This document shows, in pieces, positions 42,161 to 50,640 of a DNA stretch of 64,000 nucleotides. The notes below the pieces were generated by a model that made no database searches, was not told the DNA's origin, and saw nothing but the letters and a program-made list of their open reading frames with translations. This DNA comes from Fulvivirga ulvae (GTDB taxonomy: Bacteria; Bacteroidota; Bacteroidia; Cytophagales; Cyclobacteriaceae), in assembly GCF_021389975.1 (NCBI RefSeq), contig NZ_CP089981.1, positions 5,543,501-5,607,500 of the forward strand. Direction: 5' to 3'. The translations under genes were made by a program, and so were the position numbers. Positions within the stretch are counted from its first letter, which is position 1, and every line of letters starts with the position of its first letter.

Positions 42161-44436
42161 AACGATTGTGTACCTATAAAATGGACTGAGGAAAATTTCG
42201 GAAACTGTACCTCTTCTTCCTGAACTTCAATGACTAAACCCGTTGCATCTGCAGCTAATACCTTGCTAAGGGTGTAAGTCTGAAAGTTACCTTCCGGATA
42301 TGCCCACAGCGCCGAGGTCTCCCCTTTCCTGCCTCTGAAATCAGCACTGAATCTTGCCGCCACGGCGGCCTGCTTAGCAAACTCCTGGCTCCTGAAGGCA
42401 TTGAGCTTTTCCTGGTCAAGGGCCGGCAGATCATGTAGTTTTAAAAGCTCATTGTAGGCTTCCAGGCTTATCTCCATCCCGGATTTCAGCCTGGCTTTTA
42501 TTTTTCTTCTATAATCGTCCTCTTCATTATCGGCTGTATCGCTCACTTTTTTCTTTTTTGTTGACAGCTTCCTGATGTTGGCATCCTCTTCATTAAGGTG
42601 GTAATAGTATTTACATTCAAAATCAATTTTCCATCTTTCATGGCTTGTGGGGCCACCTTCCCATATTTTGTGCCAGTAGTTTCGGTACTGGTTTACATCG
42701 TTCAGGGCAAAGTGGTTTGTAAACTCACTTCCGGCTCTCTGAAACAAGTAGCCATCTGTAAGTAGTATATAATGGTTCATAAAGGTACCTAGTGTCTTGT
42801 CACCTTTCTTCCAGTTAAATGTCAGTTCTACTTTCAGATCCTTGTTAACGGGAAGCACTTTGGCCTCATCGGGGCTAATATTGACAATGCTAAGTGGTAC
42901 TGCCAGTGCAATATTTTTTTCTTTGTATTTTTTCTCCAGCAACACTTCCATAGTATCACCATCCTGAATTATGAGCTGAAATATTCCCTTGGGTATAGTG
43001 GCAGTCTTCCCGGCCTTTGCATTTATCTTAAGTTCTACGGGCAGGCTTATTTTGCTTCGTTTATCATAGACAACTTTCTCTTTCCCTGCTACCGACATTC
43101 CCCTGGCATTCAAAAATTTAATGGAAACAGCATTGCTAAAGGTCGAATCGATACTGACGGCAGATTTCACACTCATAGAGTTCACAATGTTGTCAAAGGC
43201 AGGATCATCTACTCCGGGGTTGATTTTTTCCAGATGGTTCAGCTCCTGTTGTGTATGTTTAAGACCGGCATCGGCAATGGCATTAAAAAGCTTCACAGGC
43301 TGCTCTCCTATAGCCTTGATCATATCAGGAGACAGGACTTTCTCCAATACCGGCATCAAAGCAGGAAGCGCGGCTAACAAGGCCGGTGCTATTTTTGCCT
43401 GGCTGTAACGGGGTCTTCTGTGTGTCATTCCCTGCACAATGCTGTCAAAGCCGGCATCATCCACCCCGGGGTTGATCTTCTCCAGATGGTCAAGCTCCAT
43501 TTTCTGAAATTTCAGTGCACTATCCGACACTGCCTTAAAAAGCTTGACCGGATTATCTCCAATGGCCTTAATTGTTTCGGGCGACAGTACTTTCTCCAGG
43601 AGTGGGGCCAATTGCATAAGCATGGCAGGGTTAATGGCAAAGTCATGGCTGTATTTTTTCAGGCTTTGTGCGGTGGTATGACCATTGCCATTTCCATTGG
43701 TGCTACCATTGCTTACCTGCCCCTGAATGATTTGTAATATGGCCCTAATCGTTTCCGGTGATATATTTTGCAATACCTGCTTTGCTCCATCTGCTCCCGG
43801 CTTTACATCGGTGGGTATTATTTTAGTCAGCTCCGGTAGCAGCTGACCCGCAGTATCCGCTATTTTACCTATAGTTGGAGCTGCGGATTGCAAGCCAGGT
43901 AATAATTTGCCAAGCATAGGCAATGCATTGGTTAATAATCCCGGAATGGCCCCCAGCAGGGTGTTGAAGAAGAATGCCTCGCTAACTTTATTATCTTTCA
44001 GTTTAAACGGTGCATTTCTCACGCTTACCATTTGTTGATTATATGTCTGTTGCTGTCGTTGTATACTCATCATTTTTGGCAGTTTAAAATCGTCGTTCCA
44101 GTCTCTTACAGAAGGAACAACTGTGAGCACTTCTGATATAGCCGGAGATATTTTGCTTTTAGACTTATAGCTAAAGAGCTGCATAAACCGGCTATCATCC
44201 CGGAACTTACCGGACTCTACACTTATAAGAAACCGGGTCTGAAAGCCGGTATTCTCGCTTACGGAGGATTGAAGCAATGTAGATTGATACTGTATCTCAT
44301 CCACAAATTCCAGTCCTCTGTATTTCCTTTTTGATTTTCCAATCTTAAATTCATACCAGATATTGGTGCCGGTATCAGCTTCAAAAATGTACTTATCAGG
44401 TTCCTGGCTTTTAAGTTGTAAAATCGCTAGTGCCAT
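42157..44436 (-). CDS. Large protein with tandem 72-residue repeats
   Basis: A 759-residue protein that I do not recognise. Residues 1-120 are a compact domain beginning MALAILQLKSQEPDKYIFEA. Residues about 155-240 hold a helical segment rich in LLP patterns. Two tandem repeats of about 72 residues follow (268-338 and 349-421), each with EKVLSPxxIKAIG, PVKLF, and HLEKINPGVDD. A beta-rich region (about 430-560) and a Lys/Glu-rich C-terminal part (from 600) complete it. An NGNGNG tract at 247-252 precedes the repeats. There is no signal peptide. The repeats may be a scaffold or binding array in a complex. Confidence 0.6.
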   Translation of the reverse strand: MALAILQLKSQEPDKYIFEADTGTNIWYEFKIGKSKRKYRGLEFVDEIQYQSTLLQSSVSENTGFQTRFLISVESGKFRDDSRFMQLFSYKSKSKISPAISEVLTVVPSVRDWNDDFKLPKMMSIQRQQQTYNQQMVSVRNAPFKLKDNKVSEAFFFNTLLGAIPGLLTNALPMLGKLLPGLQSAAPTIGKIADTAGQLLPELTKIIPTDVKPGADGAKQVLQNISPETIRAILQIIQGQVSNGSTNGNGNGHTTAQSLKKYSHDFAINPAMLMQLAPLLEKVLSPETIKAIGDNPVKLFKAVSDSALKFQKMELDHLEKINPGVDDAGFDSIVQGMTHRRPRYSQAKIAPALLAALPALMPVLEKVLSPDMIKAIGEQPVKLFNAIADAGLKHTQQELNHLEKINPGVDDPAFDNIVNSMSVKSAVSIDSTFSNAVSIKFLNARGMSVAGKEKVVYDKRSKISLPVELKINAKAGKTATIPKGIFQLIIQDGDTMEVLLEKKYKEKNIALAVPLSIVNISPDEAKVLPVNKDLKVELTFNWKKGDKTLGTFMNHYILLTDGYLFQRAGSEFTNHFALNDVNQYRNYWHKIWEGGPTSHERWKIDFECKYYYHLNEEDANIRKLSTKKKKVSDTADNEEDDYRRKIKARLKSGMEISLEAYNELLKLHDLPALDQEKLNAFRSQEFAKQAAVAARFSADFRGRKGETSALWAYPEGNFQTYTLSKVLAADATGLVIEVQEEEVQFPKFSSVHFIGTQSL
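43174..43392 (-). repeat. Second protein repeat unit of the tandem pair
   Basis: Encodes residues 349-421 of the 759-aa protein (IAPALLAALPALMPVLEKVL, IKAIGEQPVKLFNAIADAG, HLEKINPGVDDPAFDNIV). Highly similar to the unit at 43423-43635. Confidence 0.75.
43423..43635 (-). repeat. First protein repeat unit of the tandem pair
   Basis: Encodes residues 268-338 of the 759-aa protein (INPAMLMQLAPLLEKVLSPE, IKAIGDNPVKLFKAVSDSA, HLEKINPGVDDAGFDSIV). The residue identity to the next unit is clear by eye, suggesting an internal duplication. Confidence 0.75.
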
Positions 44437-44455
44437 AAAGTACCTGCATTAAAGG

Positions 44456-45487
44456 CTATTGTTTGGCCGCGGCTGCGTCTTTCTCCTCCTGTGATGCCGG
44501 ACCATACATTTGAGCAAAATTGTCAAGTTTGAAATAATCCGTTTTGAACTGGATTTTCACAAACCCTCTCAACTTGGCTTTCAGCTCATCTTCTGATGTA
44601 CTTTTTGTGGTGGAAACACTGAACTGGGTTTGCCTTGTACTGGACGTATGCCCAGCACGCGGACCACCAAAAATTGAGCCTATCAAACCGCCACTAAAAC
44701 CGGCCGATGTCCCTGAAGATTTACTCGTTTTTACACCGGCTTTATCTCCTTTATCTACTGTCCGTTTGCCTTTAAATTCAAAGTTGACCTCAGCTTCCAC
44801 CTCACCTTTTTCGACCACCAACCGGGTCACTCCCATGAGTATAGTCTCGCGGAGTGCTGCACGGTGCTCCTGCGCCATTTTTATCTTGGCGTCCATGATC
44901 TTGGCCTTGACCTCATTGTCTTCCACATCCACTTTTTCTCCCTGAGGGTTGGTGAGTTCCATCTTTTGTCCACCTTCTCCATCTTCTTCCATAGTGATCC
45001 CAAACTCATCGCCATTGTTTTCAGCGAGATAGGCAAATGTGGTAGTATTATCGATTTGCTTAATAAATTTGGCCAGACCGGTCGTAGCTTCTTTCATCAA
45101 CCGGATATAGTCGTCTGTCTGTGCTTTCATCACACTGATGTTGGCATCAAAAACAGACTTCAGCAGGTCTTTAACAAACTGCGGAAAATCTACGGAATCG
45201 ACCAGGTCTTCAAAGGAATCTACACCTTCTTCAAAACCTTTTTCATGCCGTTGATCATTGAGCAGGTCTGATGATTTATCTACAAAATCACCTTTCTTTT
45301 TCATTTGTCCGGACAGGCGGCCGTTACCATTGCCCATCATCAGCGACATTTGTTCATTCATCACATCCTGATAGATCTGCTTTTGCTCATCGTATGGCAT
45401 GTGTCTGAATGAAGCGGATTGTGCCAATATACTCCGCGCCTGCTCTTTTGCTGCTTCTTTTATATTATTAATACTAGTCTGCTGCAT
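44456..45487 (-). CDS. Hypothetical protein of the protease operon
   Basis: A 343-residue soluble protein. It starts with a helical, Gln-rich N-terminus (INNIKEAAKEQARSILAQSA), includes a GNGNGR tract near residue 53, and has a Gly/Ser-rich segment around residue 270 (SAGFSGGLIGSIFGGPRAGH), which could form a membrane-associating helix. The region between 165 and 220 is acidic and mixed-charge. No family is recognised and no catalytic motif is evident. It sits 20 bp before the repeat protein gene and 33 bp after the 334-aa gene, all on the same strand. Confidence 0.62.
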   Translation of the reverse strand: MQQTSINNIKEAAKEQARSILAQSASFRHMPYDEQKQIYQDVMNEQMSLMMGNGNGRLSGQMKKKGDFVDKSSDLLNDQRHEKGFEEGVDSFEDLVDSVDFPQFVKDLLKSVFDANISVMKAQTDDYIRLMKEATTGLAKFIKQIDNTTTFAYLAENNGDEFGITMEEDGEGGQKMELTNPQGEKVDVEDNEVKAKIMDAKIKMAQEHRAALRETILMGVTRLVVEKGEVEAEVNFEFKGKRTVDKGDKAGVKTSKSSGTSAGFSGGLIGSIFGGPRAGHTSSTRQTQFSVSTTKSTSEDELKAKLRGFVKIQFKTDYFKLDNFAQMYGPASQEEKDAAAAKQ

Positions 45488-45519
45488 GTTATATGACTTT
45501 TACCAAAGTTTATATCTGA

Positions 45520-46524
45520 TTAGAAATCCCACTCATCTTCTCCAAACTCCTCATTCATTTCAGCCTCAATGTCCTCCTCCTCATACTGTGAGCCTCCATA
45601 GGCTGGCGCTCCGCCACCCTCTCCAAGCTGGCTTTGGGCTATGATGAATGATTCTACGTTATGAAGAAAATCCTGAAAGGCTGATTCTGACATAAGTCCT
45701 TCATCAAATCCGGCAATTGCAGCAAATATTTTATGACCGCTGACAGCAGCCGTACGCATCGAAGAAACATTAGGCTTATAGTTGAACTCTTCCTGGCTCA
45801 CACGCTCGATTACATTCCACATGGATCTTCTGTATCCCCAACCTAGCTGTGCTTTGACCGCATCATCATCAATGATGGCAATTGCTTTCTCGAATTGCTT
45901 GTACATTTCGGGAAGAATGGCTTTAACCATACCGCTGGAATAGGTGGTAAGGTTATATTGCAGCTCTTTTATGGCCTGGAAAACAGCCGATTTGGAAACA
46001 GAGGCAAAATTGCTGTCCTTCTGCTCATATTTATCGATGTATTTCACTGACTCTGTCATTAATGTATCCCATAGAGGTGTAAAATCAGTGTTAACAGCCA
46101 TTTCATCCATTACCTCTCCATCGCCTACATTCAATACAATTTTATAGAACATGCCACGCTCCTCAACGGTGGTGTACTCATCTCTGAGTTTGTAATAGCT
46201 GTAAAGCTTGGAGGCTGTGCTACCCTGAGGAATATCAAGCATCCCAGATGTCCATCGCATAAGTACAGCATCTGCGACCCGAAGTATTCCCAGATCGTCG
46301 GCAAGTGTTTTGAGATAGTAAAGTGTACCGGCTGCAAGGATGTTTTCAGCATCTATTCCCTGTTCATCTGCTGTTTCAAAATAATCCACCACGTAGTTAA
46401 ACGAAAATGGACTGCCATTCTGGTAAACGTTAGTTACCGGATCATCCGAATTTTTAGCCTGCTTCAATGCATTGGTATAAGCAAGGGCTAAGTATTCACT
46501 ATATTTTTCTAGAATATCTGCCAT
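45520..46524 (-). CDS. Hypothetical helical protein with acidic tail
   Basis: A 334-residue soluble protein, largely helical. It opens with MADILEKYSEYLALAYTNAL and ends in a strongly acidic tail (SQYEEEDIEAEMNEEFGEDE). Such tails are often protein-binding or regulatory. No conserved enzyme motif was found. It shares an acidic C-terminus with the product of the gene before it (306 aa), which suggests a common binding partner. It lies 35 bp after that gene and 33 bp before the 343-aa gene. Confidence 0.62.
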   Translation of the reverse strand: MADILEKYSEYLALAYTNALKQAKNSDDPVTNVYQNGSPFSFNYVVDYFETADEQGIDAENILAAGTLYYLKTLADDLGILRVADAVLMRWTSGMLDIPQGSTASKLYSYYKLRDEYTTVEERGMFYKIVLNVGDGEVMDEMAVNTDFTPLWDTLMTESVKYIDKYEQKDSNFASVSKSAVFQAIKELQYNLTTYSSGMVKAILPEMYKQFEKAIAIIDDDAVKAQLGWGYRRSMWNVIERVSQEEFNYKPNVSSMRTAAVSGHKIFAAIAGFDEGLMSESAFQDFLHNVESFIIAQSQLGEGGGAPAYGGSQYEEEDIEAEMNEEFGEDEWDF

Positions 46525-46559
46525 CGTTATTGATTTTTGTAATCTGTTTTAACTTCCGT

Positions 46560-47480
46560 TTATGACTTTGACATATTTATATCTTCGTCATGATTGTGAT
46601 TATCATTGTCGAAAACATCTTCTTCAAACCCGGTAATATCATTGAAGTCGATATCATCGTTATCATCATCTGTTTCACCTTCAGGTATGATCAAACCTAT
46701 TTCGTTGAGGTAGCTCACCATCAACTGCCTGATCTGAGGTGTGCCTTTTGCAGGGTCGATTTCACCGGAAGCAAAGAATTTATCTACCAGATCGTGGATA
46801 CTTCCGTTATCTACATATTTTGCTATTATTTTGGAAATAGCTCCGGCAGGCATTCCTTTTACATAAGATATATTGGTTTTGGAAGCTGCCTGGTAGATCT
46901 CTTTCCGCTGCTCTGCACTCAGGCTTAAGTGGCGCTGTTCAATGGTAGCCTTGGCCAGCAGGATATTAAAGAAGGGTTTGATTTCACTTTCAGTCAAAGT
47001 AATAACCCGGTCGTTAATGCCTTCTGCATCCTTGACTTTTTCATAATAGATAACGAAGCTCAGTGCATAGACGTATAGGGCTTCGTTGCTCAGCAGGAAT
47101 TTGGTAGTGTGGTCTATACTACTTCTATTGAGCATTTTACTGACGTCGGAAATGCTAGCGCTATGACCGTCTCGCACCAGTTTGGACTTGGCATTACCTT
47201 TAGCTCCCGTATCTTTCATTATCTCCTTCAGCGACCAATCTTTTCGTTGCCTGGATTTATACTTCAGCGATTTGGTTGCCAGCGATTTACTTATTCTCTC
47301 CACGATATCCTTCATGGAAGGGTCTATTTTCACTCTTGGGGGCTCAACTGAGAAATCAGAAACCCAAAGAGGTCTGGCCATGTCCAGTAAGGGAAACTTG
47401 GCCGTAATAGGGATATGCGAAGAACCGTTGCCCAGAGATATCTTTTCGAAATTGGCTGATCCCAGTATGTTGGTACTCAT
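46560..47480 (-). CDS. Hypothetical protein with long acidic C-terminus
   Basis: A 306-residue soluble protein without a signal peptide. The central 200 residues are helical (SIDHTTKFLLSNEALYVYAL, SFVIYYEKVKDAEG). The last 45 residues contain the acidic stretches GETDDDNDDIDFNDITG and NDNHNHDEDINMSKS. No family is recognised. It is the second gene of the operon, only 19 bp after the subtilisin-like gene, and its acidic tail parallels that of the next protein. A role as an adaptor or substrate of the protease is possible, but this is only inference from position. Confidence 0.62.
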   Translation of the reverse strand: MSTNILGSANFEKISLGNGSSHIPITAKFPLLDMARPLWVSDFSVEPPRVKIDPSMKDIVERISKSLATKSLKYKSRQRKDWSLKEIMKDTGAKGNAKSKLVRDGHSASISDVSKMLNRSSIDHTTKFLLSNEALYVYALSFVIYYEKVKDAEGINDRVITLTESEIKPFFNILLAKATIEQRHLSLSAEQRKEIYQAASKTNISYVKGMPAGAISKIIAKYVDNGSIHDLVDKFFASGEIDPAKGTPQIRQLMVSYLNEIGLIIPEGETDDDNDDIDFNDITGFEEDVFDNDNHNHDEDINMSKS

Positions 47481-47499
47481 GATATATTGGTTTTAATGG

Positions 47500-48789
47500 T
47501 TAAATACTTAGTTTATATTTTAGCAGTTTAAAAGCATCCAGAAGGTTGATCAGACCATAGCCGCTTTTCACATTTTTCAGGGCTCCGTCAAATCTGTCAG
47601 CCGTATTTTTCAGGATATATTTTACCTGGTTATCCTTGAGCTCTCTGCCATACTTCAATGCGAATGACTTAAGCAGTGCCACAGCACCCGTTACATACGG
47701 CGAAGCCTGTGATGTGCCTGATGACATTGAATATTTATTATTTGGATAAGAGCTGATGATGTTAGCTCCGGGGGCCACAAAGGACACATGGGAACCATAG
47801 GTGGAGAATGCCGCCATTTGACTTTGTTGATCTACTGCACCCACTGCTATTACACCCTTTAATGCTCCCGGATAATAGCGGTCCTGCCTGCCATCGTTTC
47901 CGGATGCTGCAACAATTGTCACACCTTTGCGCAAAGCATAGTCTATCACTTCTGCATGTGGCAGACCACCCCCTTCATGTTTGATCCCAAGACTCATATT
48001 AATAACATCCACTTTTTGGTCAACAGCCCATTTAATACCATTATTAATGTTGTCTATCAGTCCGGCCCCAACCACTCCATTACCCGATTTAAGGGCGCCC
48101 AGTACTCTTACGGGTATTACTTTACATGATGGAGCAATACCTTTAGCCATTTTCAGCCCTCTGGCTGATAATATTCCGCATACATGGGTGCCATGTCCCA
48201 CGTCGTCGTATGGGTCTGTATCGTATCCCAGGTAGTCACCTACAAACTTCTCCGCTCCATCCAGAATATTTACGAAATCCATTCCGGGCAATAGCACGTC
48301 TGAAATTTCCTCGTGCTTTGTGTCAACCCCGGTATCAAGTACAGCTATTTTTATCTCGGGGTTTCCTGTAGTAAAAGCATGAGCCTGTTTAATGTAGATC
48401 TGCGCCGCCGGGTCAAACATGGCCAGTCCCATAGAAGAAGCTACGGGCGGCAGGTCAGCTATGCCGATATCCACGGGCCTCACTTTCTTTACATAAGGGA
48501 TAAGCTTTATTTCCTCAATCAGGGATTCTGGTATGCCTTTATCTTCCTTCAGTATTACCCGGTAGATATTGGCAAGGCCACTCTTAACTTCTTCAGGTGT
48601 CCATGCCCTGTATTGAGGCTTATATTCCTTACTATAGAGCACCGGTAAATTGTATTTCCTGAAGAGTCCGGAGACTTCCGGCAAAAACTTTTCAGCCTGC
48701 GGAGATTGTTTATGAATAATATCACCCCAATAGGGGAATTCGTCCATCCGCTTATCTTGCTCTGTCCATATGATAAGGTGGTTTTTCAT
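47500..48789 (-). CDS. S8 subtilisin-like serine protease, apparently intracellular
   Basis: A 429-residue serine peptidase. The catalytic triad is Asp152 in IAVLDTGVDTKHEE, His199 in VGHGTHVCGILSARG and Ser360 in SGTSQASPYVTGAVALL. The oxyanion Asn is in AASGNDGRQD. Residues 1-110 form an N-terminal prodomain-like region, and there is no signal peptide, so the enzyme is probably cytoplasmic, like the intracellular subtilisins. It heads the 11-gene operon, and two direct repeats CCAAGTG...ATCTAA lie in front of it. The Asp/His/Ser layout is normal, so it should be active unless held by its prodomain or partner proteins. Confidence 0.9.
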   Translation of the reverse strand: MKNHLIIWTEQDKRMDEFPYWGDIIHKQSPQAEKFLPEVSGLFRKYNLPVLYSKEYKPQYRAWTPEEVKSGLANIYRVILKEDKGIPESLIEEIKLIPYVKKVRPVDIGIADLPPVASSMGLAMFDPAAQIYIKQAHAFTTGNPEIKIAVLDTGVDTKHEEISDVLLPGMDFVNILDGAEKFVGDYLGYDTDPYDDVGHGTHVCGILSARGLKMAKGIAPSCKVIPVRVLGALKSGNGVVGAGLIDNINNGIKWAVDQKVDVINMSLGIKHEGGGLPHAEVIDYALRKGVTIVAASGNDGRQDRYYPGALKGVIAVGAVDQQSQMAAFSTYGSHVSFVAPGANIISSYPNNKYSMSSGTSQASPYVTGAVALLKSFALKYGRELKDNQVKYILKNTADRFDGALKNVKSGYGLINLLDAFKLLKYKLSI

Positions 48790-48836
48790 ACTCAGCTCTG
48801 TCAGGATATTTTATTAGTTATTAAGTTCGAAAAAAA

Positions 48837-48891
48837 CCAAGTGGCATCTAAGGACAAATTGGCCATATGTAAACCAAGCCAAGTGATCTAA
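48837..48891 (-). promoter_or_regulatory. Direct repeats upstream of the protease operon
   Basis: CCAAGTGGCATCTAA at 48837-48851 and CCAAGTGATCTAA at 48879-48891 differ by a 2-bp insertion (GC) and start 42 bp apart, four helical turns. They lie between the protease start (48789) and the gene upstream (48952). They could be operator half-sites for an activator such as the LuxR-type regulator at 35267, but no protein is linked to them directly. Confidence 0.4.
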
Positions 48892-48951
48892 ACTTATATA
48901 AGCAATTGACTACAAGACTATTACACCTGGCAACTAATTTGATTTATGACA

Positions 48952-50415
48952 CTATTCGCTATCGACCAAATGCTCGGGTTCAAACACGGTTATCAACGAA
49001 CTGAGTATACCGCTGAAGCTTAATAATTCTTTGCTCAACGGGTGCCATGGCGATATATCTTCGAGCATTTTCAGTTTTTTCAACATCAGGTTTTCACCGG
49101 AAGAGTTGTCAAATGGTTTTCTGAAAATAGAAAAGAACATTTGGAGCCTGTCAGATTTATCAATTTTTCCATTTAATTGCTTTCTGAGGCATTCCGATTT
49201 GTAAAAAAACCAATCCTGATCATTTAAGCGATAGATACAGATCAGCTCAAGCATTTTGAGCATCAAAAGCTCTCGCTGGTCCTTTATGGTATTTGCTATT
49301 CTGGAATTGGCCAGTTTTATGACCTCTTTAAACTCTCCTTTCTGGTAATAGTAATATGCAGTGTAGTAGCCCCATTTACCCTCAAATACTTCCTTATCAT
49401 AGGTAACTAAAGTTTGCTTCACTTCATGGAGAAGCCTGTTTTGCTCTTTGGTATTAAATGTCCGCAGCGCTATAATATACTTGAGTTCATAGATAATTGA
49501 TTGCCATAGCTGTGTGTGTTCCAAGTACTTTTCAGCTATTATGAGAAATCCGGAAGCTTCGTCGAAACTTCTGGTACAAACTGAAGCTTTGGCCAACTCA
49601 AGGCTGGTAAGTCCAAGACAAACTCCATTAGGGTCGGACGATTCCGACAGCTTTTCAAACAGAGATTTCAGCCTCAGACTGGCCACTTCAAAAAGACGCT
49701 GATGAAACAAACCATTTATCTCATGTAATTCCCGGATAAAGCTGACGTCAGAAACCGGAAGTTGCTCTTTAATTATGAATTGGATCAGGCTACCGCGTAA
49801 CCCATGGTCACTATTATGATCTTTCATTACTGATTCAATAAGATATTGTTTTAGATATTCGTTGATGCTCAGGTCGCTATTCAGACTTTTGATGTAGCCA
49901 CACGTGGTGTGTGCAGATGGGGCTTCAAATGGAAAATATCTGTTCTGCAGATCAATTGCCTCATAGTGAATAACGGTCAAATGCTCTTTCTCCGATATGA
50001 TGAGCACCTCTTCCAGCATTTGGCGGGCATGATCTTCCATACCTCTGTCCAAAAGGATTTTAACACAGTATAGTTTCTTATGACAGGTCATCTCCTCACA
50101 GAAGCGATCACCATCTCTTTTTGTCTGATGAAATGATAACAGAAAATCATACAGGCTCTCACGCAGCCTTTTGCTTAGCTGGTAGTAATTCTGCCTGGAA
50201 TACTTCTGCGCCCTCACAAACTGTCTGAAATCGGTATGTCTTTTACTTTTGAGAGCAGCTTCAAATAATTGTCTTTTCTTATTCTCACCGCCTCTTTTCT
50301 TAGACAGAAATAACCGCTGAAAAGCCCGGGCTTCCTTATCTGAAAGATTTTTTATTATGGAGTATAGCGATTTCAATCTATGGGGCATCTGATCGTGAAA
50401 AACCTGCTTTACCAA
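48952..50415 (-). CDS. Helical-repeat hypothetical protein
   Basis: A 487-residue soluble protein made almost entirely of helices, in a pattern resembling TPR or SMC-like helical hairpins (for example DHARQMLEEVLIISEKEHLT, YYYQKGEFKEVIKLANSRIA). It starts MVKQVFHDQMPHRLKSLYSI and is probably a scaffold. No catalytic motif or HTH is obvious. It lies 163 bp upstream of the protease operon on the same strand. Whether it belongs to the operon is uncertain, because the direct repeats sit in between. Confidence 0.7.
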   Translation of the reverse strand: MVKQVFHDQMPHRLKSLYSIIKNLSDKEARAFQRLFLSKKRGGENKKRQLFEAALKSKRHTDFRQFVRAQKYSRQNYYQLSKRLRESLYDFLLSFHQTKRDGDRFCEEMTCHKKLYCVKILLDRGMEDHARQMLEEVLIISEKEHLTVIHYEAIDLQNRYFPFEAPSAHTTCGYIKSLNSDLSINEYLKQYLIESVMKDHNSDHGLRGSLIQFIIKEQLPVSDVSFIRELHEINGLFHQRLFEVASLRLKSLFEKLSESSDPNGVCLGLTSLELAKASVCTRSFDEASGFLIIAEKYLEHTQLWQSIIYELKYIIALRTFNTKEQNRLLHEVKQTLVTYDKEVFEGKWGYYTAYYYYQKGEFKEVIKLANSRIANTIKDQRELLMLKMLELICIYRLNDQDWFFYKSECLRKQLNGKIDKSDRLQMFFSIFRKPFDNSSGENLMLKKLKMLEDISPWHPLSKELLSFSGILSSLITVFEPEHLVDSE

Positions 50416-50640
50416 CTATAGATTTTCATGATCGGGTTTAGGTTTTGTTTTATTTTTTCAATACCCCAAATTACAAAGCTTACCACTGAGATTGTAGGGG
50501 AAAAACCCCCATATTGAAAAGGGAAAATGCCGCCTCTGAGCGGATATCAGAAGCTTTCAAGGCCCAAGGCTTCTATAGACGGGATATGTGTCCGCCTACT
50601 GTGAATAAGTATTTGTTAGATGTATTATTATAAGCTTTAA

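Noticed and set aside
36148..48789. Contractile injection system (eCIS/T6SS) interpretation
   Set aside because: No sheath, tube, spike, baseplate or ATPase protein of these machines is visible; only the combination of unknown proteins and the shared N-terminal motif hinted at cargo loading.
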